Origin: a virus | Strand: one strand, 5' to 3' | IMG/VR virus record: IMGVR_UViG_3300044675_005792 | Coordinates: 1 to 26,598 of that record | DNA: 26,598 nt | In this document: positions 22,401 to 26,598 of the stretch, one piece after another | Position numbering within the stretch: position 1 is the stretch's first letter | Layout: every line of letters begins with the position of its first letter | Made by a program: the position numbers and the translations under genes | Notes under the pieces: model-generated | The model's input: only the letters and a program-made list of their open reading frames with translations | Databases searched by the model: none | What the model was told of the DNA's origin: nothing

Positions 22401-25049
22401 TTCAATACTTATGAGGATAGTGGTAATTTAGGTTTTGGTTGTTTTAAAAATTTTAATGACCAAAAGTTAATTTTCTTAGTAAGAGGGGTTGACCCGTATT
22501 CAACTAGACAAAAATGTAGATTTGATATAAGTAGACTATATGGTGCCGATACTAATTTTTTAACTTCTTGGTCTGCAAATCCTGATTTTATAGTTGAGGG
22601 TGACTTTAAGTTAAACATACCGGTACAAGGTAAATTTAGATGTATTCCACACTATGGTTCTAACGGGGCTACTGACCCGTATACACCTTATCATTTATTC
22701 CATCCATCATATGAATTATCTTTTGACCCCGCAATTTTTACACCATTTACTTCTACTGCAACAACTAATTATTCTAGAATTGATAGCATCCCCGGCAATT
22801 ATATATCTGGACCCCCTTTTCCAGTTTCGGTTAATGATAATGGACCTGATAATACATTAAGAATAGACGATAATAATAGATTAACACAAGATTTTAGGGA
22901 ACATACACCAATTCCATCTTATTCTGTTTTTTATGCACCTTATGGTACTCAAAATTACGCACCGTCATATACACCCCTTGCACCTACTTACACTGTGGGT
23001 AGTATTACCTTAGATGCATTTTACAATACTACCACAAATGGGGCGGCATGTAGAGGTTATTTTCGTAACGAAGTTATAGAAGGAGGTTCTTATATGTATG
23101 TTGGGCCTAGCCAAGACAACTTAGCGGCGAGGTATACAACTGCCGTTCTTCCGGGGGCTGTTCCTCCTTTGTACGGATTTGCGGTTCCCCCAAGATACAG
23201 CTGGACCCAAGGATTCGAAACCACCACCCCATTCTCAACATATTTTTGTTTTACTTACAACTCAGGTATGATTTTCGATAATTCAGAAAGGATTGTCATG
23301 AGGTCGGATAGATTGTTTACATCTAGTAATAGATTATATGCGAATGGAACATCGACACCCCCTGACTACTATTTTGAAATAGTATATCCATTGATGGCTA
23401 ATAATTTATTATTAGTTAATAAAGTTAACGATAACGGATTAATTAGTACTTCCTCAGCACCGCCCTCTACAGGTGACGCCGGAGCTGCTCAAGATAACGC
23501 GTCGGAACTAGCTGCTAATCCGGCTTTACCAAATAATGTTGCAGAATCCTTGGATTGTGCAGGTTTAGCTCCACTTAGATGTTATGGTACCACTCCAGAT
23601 GGTTTATTAACTTTGGAAGCGGACACCAATAACGATTGTTATCGAAATGTTGTAAGTATAGGTAGTATAAATATTAACCCACCACAAAGAGATTTAATAG
23701 TTAAAAATGGCTGTTATAAATTAGTAACCGCACCAATGATAACAATTCCTTTAGATTTTTATTTGGTATTCGAATGGTCAGCTAGAATTAAAATGAATTT
23801 TGCGGCATGTAGAAATGTTTTTGGACACATGTTTACAAATCAGTGGATTAATGGAACTCTATTTATGTATCCTATTAGGAATCAAACAAGATTTACACCC
23901 CCACCTGAAAATGCTCCATATATTTGTGCTTGTAACCAATTAGTGTTTCCTGATTATGAAACAAACGTTTTGTATTATAGGTCATCTCCTTATCGACAAG
24001 GTACAGGATTTTTAGGTAAAACAAACGCATTTGGGGTCGGACCATTCGATATTGAGTTCGAGGATTCATCTGGTGCAAATGTTAAATTGTTGCAAAATCC
24101 AACCACTATTTTGGATATGGGTCCTAGAACTAATTATACTAGTGAATTAGTTTTAGACCCAAGATACGAGGGTTATATAATGAATCGTTTATATCATACT
24201 TCGTTTAAAGATGTCTCAGAATTAATAAATCAGTTTTTCTTAGGTAGATTGCTTAGTAGAAGTATTGCTGGTATTATATTAGGAGAATTAGCAGGAATCG
24301 TTGGGGGAGGTGCCGCTGGAGTTGCCTCAGACCTAATTTTGAGGTTATTTAATGACAGAGGATTTAAAAAAGTTGATGGTGACTACGCTCAGATGGTTGC
24401 AATAAACTCACAAATAGGGATTAAAGAATTCGACCCAGATGAATACTATGGACCTGAACCAAACTCAGTTCCAATTGTACCAACTAGTTCTGTATATTTA
24501 AATCCATCTGGTGCTAGGTATAATGTGTTTGGTATTTTTTATAAGGAAGAAATACAACTTAGAGATTGGTTGTCGCCTCATAGATTGGTTGTTACTCCAA
24601 CAGGTGATTGGTCAAATCCATGTGTATACAATGATATACCAATATTTTCCCAACGGGTTCCAATTTATCAATGGCAGATTAAGGATAATAGGGATGGAAA
24701 TACTGCTGATAGTATTTTTGGTGACCAAAATAATGATTGGGCCACTGACCCACTTTCGGTATTTTTTGATTTTTATTACCAAGAATTTGATAGACTAGGC
24801 GCGTCTTCTCCAGATTCTGATTTTATGCGTCCCGAAAATCAGACTTTGTATACTTATAATAAAGCTTACATATTCAACGTAAATCCGGCCGGAGAAATTG
24901 ACCCCCAACCGCCATTACCACCAGGTAATAGTAACCGAACTTTTACATCATCTGGACCCTACTACTTTTACTTTGGTATAAGTTTAGGTAAAACTGCTTA
25001 CGATAGATTTTTGGTTAAGTGGATAAAAACTGATGTTTATGAATTTTAA
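19500..25049 (+). CDS. Giant baseplate wedge-region protein in gp7 position (1849 aa)
   Basis: The position after gp25-gp6 is where T4 has gp7 (1032 aa), so a wedge role is inferred; I cannot show gp7 homology by eye. The N-terminus (about residues 1-45) is helical. Residues 48-175 read as a CnaB or carboxypeptidase-regulatory-like beta sandwich (VVGRVTANNGLGIPNAKVSI, then NDSGDYMIFGVPIGTQIVHL) with an insertion. The centre is odd. Two hydrophobic stretches (about 534-549 and 552-574) look like membrane helices, and nine cysteines lie between 558 and 640, ending CEMCDCD. A second hydrophobic, glycine-rich stretch is at about 1588-1610. The rest is aromatic-, Pro-, Asn-rich and beta-like, typical of receptor or wedge proteins. 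The stop TAA shares a base with the next ATG (TAATG), implying coupled translation. It could also be a tail-fibre-network or membrane-contacting component. Confidence 0.65.
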   Translation: MGNSYRLRTKVGVDKALNVALEQDFESLEILSLKILQSQIYTRQCSDYGVVVGRVTANNGLGIPNAKVSIFLPLNSIDENNPTISAIYPYKTLNDLNDDGYRYNLLPYEKSHGGHTPTGTFPSREDVLIIPEVSEVYEKYYKLTTKTNDSGDYMIFGVPIGTQIVHLDVDLSDIGEFSLSPQDMVRLNLANEKQVSGTEFRASTNLGELPQLKQSNRTIEVVPLWGQPEICYLGITRLDFDLSQEFGVKIEPASIFMGSIFSNVDKEAVKRNCKVRKKIGNLCNLITGPGEILAIRQTINLDADGRPVLETYELENGGKCIDENGTWLIDVPMNLDYVYTDEFGNRQISNDPNVGIPTKGKYRFKVKWEQAPSLANEVVRGAFLVPNIKEWGWDSYDFDPSIQQTDFLTEAFGGCPQPTTTLLDTPEYRQVRASYAFSLDWKDYGETDSFGDLTSTGNLMIDEAVNCEDRFYEMIHSKVYTVSQMISEHRGGLNRYKIIAIKDILNEDCEGTHNKFPTNDGMFQSDIIYTLFKFVVGIFTPILMAIILLKHIVGLIVCILWVVMEGIAGFICALADGICAISGVSFLGISPFGFLSGLCDTLSRVCDKFQGIADDFEDKCRNSSLDLPMLTYPNCEMCDCDVPPQDGGSQTNIGSTSSAAGELLATANSIGASTFISAFFQPSSWRVCPAGAPEAAYGLIMAGRPYNNTETSRAPYPVPFEIDSEPGFEFMYSPSLPFWERFNVFNTKSKYFNNSASNPGGGYNRIKASFAYDLPGNGLDKWHMDNVIVLMTKPSVSWTPGQMVSFSDPLQSQDPNLTGLTDDNQFNNRATTGTTRGTPVIEINDPNNPTDDDILYYQINSAEVLWANPDGSGNLSTFYNLTARTNNNYAKFQMDTEYFQVIHNTTVGDYMAKAASVGNFAPETLYNRIMNSNMATYQYLFRTDVPGGNFTFPPIPPFDYPPDYVYTFNTYEDSGNLGFGCFKNFNDQKLIFLVRGVDPYSTRQKCRFDISRLYGADTNFLTSWSANPDFIVEGDFKLNIPVQGKFRCIPHYGSNGATDPYTPYHLFHPSYELSFDPAIFTPFTSTATTNYSRIDSIPGNYISGPPFPVSVNDNGPDNTLRIDDNNRLTQDFREHTPIPSYSVFYAPYGTQNYAPSYTPLAPTYTVGSITLDAFYNTTTNGAACRGYFRNEVIEGGSYMYVGPSQDNLAARYTTAVLPGAVPPLYGFAVPPRYSWTQGFETTTPFSTYFCFTYNSGMIFDNSERIVMRSDRLFTSSNRLYANGTSTPPDYYFEIVYPLMANNLLLVNKVNDNGLISTSSAPPSTGDAGAAQDNASELAANPALPNNVAESLDCAGLAPLRCYGTTPDGLLTLEADTNNDCYRNVVSIGSININPPQRDLIVKNGCYKLVTAPMITIPLDFYLVFEWSARIKMNFAACRNVFGHMFTNQWINGTLFMYPIRNQTRFTPPPENAPYICACNQLVFPDYETNVLYYRSSPYRQGTGFLGKTNAFGVGPFDIEFEDSSGANVKLLQNPTTILDMGPRTNYTSELVLDPRYEGYIMNRLYHTSFKDVSELINQFFLGRLLSRSIAGIILGELAGIVGGGAAGVASDLILRLFNDRGFKKVDGDYAQMVAINSQIGIKEFDPDEYYGPEPNSVPIVPTSSVYLNPSGARYNVFGIFYKEEIQLRDWLSPHRLVVTPTGDWSNPCVYNDIPIFSQRVPIYQWQIKDNRDGNTADSIFGDQNNDWATDPLSVFFDFYYQEFDRLGASSPDSDFMRPENQTLYTYNKAYIFNVNPAGEIDPQPPLPPGNSNRTFTSSGPYYFYFGISLGKTAYDRFLVKWIKTDVYEF

Positions 25050-26598
25050 TGGGTAATCAACAAGAAATAAGACTTTTATTAGGTTCATTAAGATATAAAA
25101 GTGCTGTTGACGTTGATTTCTCAATCAAGGTGCCTTTTGTACAAACTGTTAAAGAACTAACTGAATATGATAGAAGTGTTGATATCGATTTACAAATTGT
25201 TTTTGATAGAGAAAGACAAAAATCCACAACATTCAGACCGGCAACCAAATTTAGTTTTGTATTCAAAAATTCATATACAGGTGTTAGTACCTATGAACCA
25301 TTCATAAATAGTTTATACTATGTGAACGGGGCAACTGACGCTCAAATACAATGTACAGGAGGAACATCACCAACTCTATGGGCGGGATTTCCTGGATATG
25401 ACGAGTTTAGTTTTATTAGAACTGATTACAATTTTTTGGGTTACACGGCTCCTGATTCAAGTACTCCTCCTGAATACCATCAAATTCTAGAAGCTAAAAG
25501 CGCGACATCGTATAATTGGAGTTTTTATGTTAGTTACCCTTATGAAAATATAGTAAATGAATCATTGAATGCGGTTCTTTATGATGGTAGTACAATTTAT
25601 GATTTAAATTGGGACGTTGACGATGGAATACCATTTTACATTAGAGATACTACTTTAAGCGGACGTAGACTAATTACCTTTGTATGTCCAATGAAACACG
25701 GACTTAGTGTCGGTGAATTCGTAGAATTAAGTTTTAGTTACTTGGGTAATAACTTATTCCAAATATATTCTTTAGGTGACGGGACTTATGAAAGTGATTT
25801 ATACGTATTTAATATTATTAATGTCGGATTCTTAGGTACAACATTTAATCCGGGAGTACAAGGTACAGCTAAAAGGGTTATTTTACAAAACGCACCTGTA
25901 GAGTCTAAGTCAAAGTACTATATAAGAAAACATATTATCCTAAATAACACTGAGGATGTTGTTTTAGTAAATTCAGGATTTGAAACTAATGTGTTTAAAA
26001 ATGAAAAAAAATACGAATACGCCGCAAAAACTCCAAATAATGAGGGTAAAATTTCTTTGAAAGAAGGTTCAGATAGTTATACTTTGAGTTTTAATAAAGA
26101 TTTTGATTTAAATAAATTATTAGATAATCAAAAAAGACCGGTATCTGAATTATTTATTACGGTTGTTTGGAAAGGATATATGGGATGGACCCAAGGTTTA
26201 AAGTGGGGATTTGATTTTAATTTACCACTTATGCCGGTTTTCAAAACACCGACAGCATGGTGGTCATCACCTAATTCAAATACATATTTTAATACAACCA
26301 CATATAATAATTTAAATCCTTATCCATATGTTAACAATTCTGCGGGTATTCCGTATAATTTTACATATACAAATGCTTTTATAAGTGGTGACACGATAGA
26401 TGGAGATTTATGTGAATGGAATGATTATGAACAAACTGAAAGAGTAATTTCTCACAGATATCATAAAATTAATTTCAATAACAATAACTTTTTATGTGTG
26501 TTGCAAGACACGGATGGTTTTCAGTTTAATCCTGGGTATTTTTATCAACCACTATATTCTATACCAATTAGGGCTTATTCTGATTATATAGAAGAGGG
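25049..26598 (+). CDS. Large structural protein, 3' end beyond the window (at least 516 aa)
   Basis: The frame opens with ATG 25049, overlapping the previous stop by one base, and stays open to the window edge without a stop. I do not recognise a family. The sequence starts MGNQQEIRLLLGSLRYKSAVD, followed by beta-rich, Phe/Tyr/Asn-rich sequence such as LQIVFDRERQKSTTFRPA, FVCPMKHGLSVGEFVELSFSYLG and LFITVVWKGYMGWTQGLKWGFDF. No signal peptide or membrane helix is seen. Composition and place make it the next baseplate-wedge-region protein, in the slot of T4 gp8 or a peripheral tail protein. Tight coupling to the giant gene suggests the two products act in equal amounts. The end and full length are unknown. 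Confidence 0.75.
   Translation, partial: MGNQQEIRLLLGSLRYKSAVDVDFSIKVPFVQTVKELTEYDRSVDIDLQIVFDRERQKSTTFRPATKFSFVFKNSYTGVSTYEPFINSLYYVNGATDAQIQCTGGTSPTLWAGFPGYDEFSFIRTDYNFLGYTAPDSSTPPEYHQILEAKSATSYNWSFYVSYPYENIVNESLNAVLYDGSTIYDLNWDVDDGIPFYIRDTTLSGRRLITFVCPMKHGLSVGEFVELSFSYLGNNLFQIYSLGDGTYESDLYVFNIINVGFLGTTFNPGVQGTAKRVILQNAPVESKSKYYIRKHIILNNTEDVVLVNSGFETNVFKNEKKYEYAAKTPNNEGKISLKEGSDSYTLSFNKDFDLNKLLDNQKRPVSELFITVVWKGYMGWTQGLKWGFDFNLPLMPVFKTPTAWWSSPNSNTYFNTTTYNNLNPYPYVNNSAGIPYNFTYTNAFISGDTIDGDLCEWNDYEQTERVISHRYHKINFNNNNFLCVLQDTDGFQFNPGYFYQPLYSIPIRAYSDYIEE

Noticed and set aside
24511-24798. 95-codon plus-strand frame inside the giant wedge-region gene
   Set aside because: It is an alternative-frame shadow fully inside a convincing gene, with a Leu/Ile-rich composition typical of frame-shifted reading of AT-rich DNA.
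25057-25266. Minus-strand open frame of about 69 codons
   Set aside because: It lies wholly opposite a longer coupled plus-strand frame with gene-like composition that runs to the window edge.
1-26598. tRNA genes, CRISPR arrays, insertion sequences, integrase or att sites
   Set aside because: Gaps are nearly all under 75 bases. No cloverleaf, regular direct-repeat array, transposase motif or terminal inverted repeat was seen.

Overview
The window is a compact, AT-rich stretch of a tailed-phage genome. All recognisable genes lie on the + strand, with very short or overlapping junctions, and I see no tRNA, transposon, integrase or CRISPR array. A gp32-type SSB, a UvsX recombinase, a FEN-family RNase H/5' exonuclease and a gp41-type helicase sit beside gp53-, gp25- and gp6-type baseplate wedge genes. 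This points to a T4-like contractile-tailed phage (myovirus morphology). The host is an inference. Start codons lack Shine-Dalgarno sequences and sit in A/T-only leaders. The ribonucleotide reductase resembles the eukaryotic/Bacteroidota type of class Ia enzyme. A marine or freshwater Bacteroidota host is therefore my best guess, not a demonstrated fact.

Layout: (1) 1-7910 is structural. It holds the end of a gp53/LysM-like wedge protein, a 2236-residue protein with a gp27/gpD-like hub segment near its C-terminus, a 74-residue unknown, and a proline-rich coiled-coil protein. It closes with a strong intrinsic terminator (7912-7938). (2) 7942-16469 is a replication and nucleotide module. A sigma70-like promoter precedes the gp32-like SSB, and a terminator follows the SSB. 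Next come a small helical protein, uvsX, an RNase H-like gene, an unknown 150-residue protein, a gp41-like helicase, nrdB and nrdA. A second strong terminator ends the module. (3) 16489-26598 is structural again. It holds a conserved-looking 207-residue unknown, gp25, gp6, a giant 1849-residue protein in the position of T4 gp7, and a further long protein that runs off the window end.

How it works together: the middle module supplies dNTPs (NrdAB), coats and recombines ssDNA (SSB, UvsX), unwinds DNA (gp41) and removes RNA primers (RNase H-like). The flanking modules build the baseplate hub and wedges. The module is inserted between two baseplate clusters and is bounded by GAAA-loop hairpins. 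The structural genes on either side start immediately after TATTTAT/TATAAATA-type motifs that resemble T4 late promoters. The most interesting points are the two giant baseplate-region proteins (one with central hydrophobic, cysteine-rich segments), the bacterial SSB-type DLPF tail on the gp32-like protein, and the near-leaderless late-promoter arrangement.
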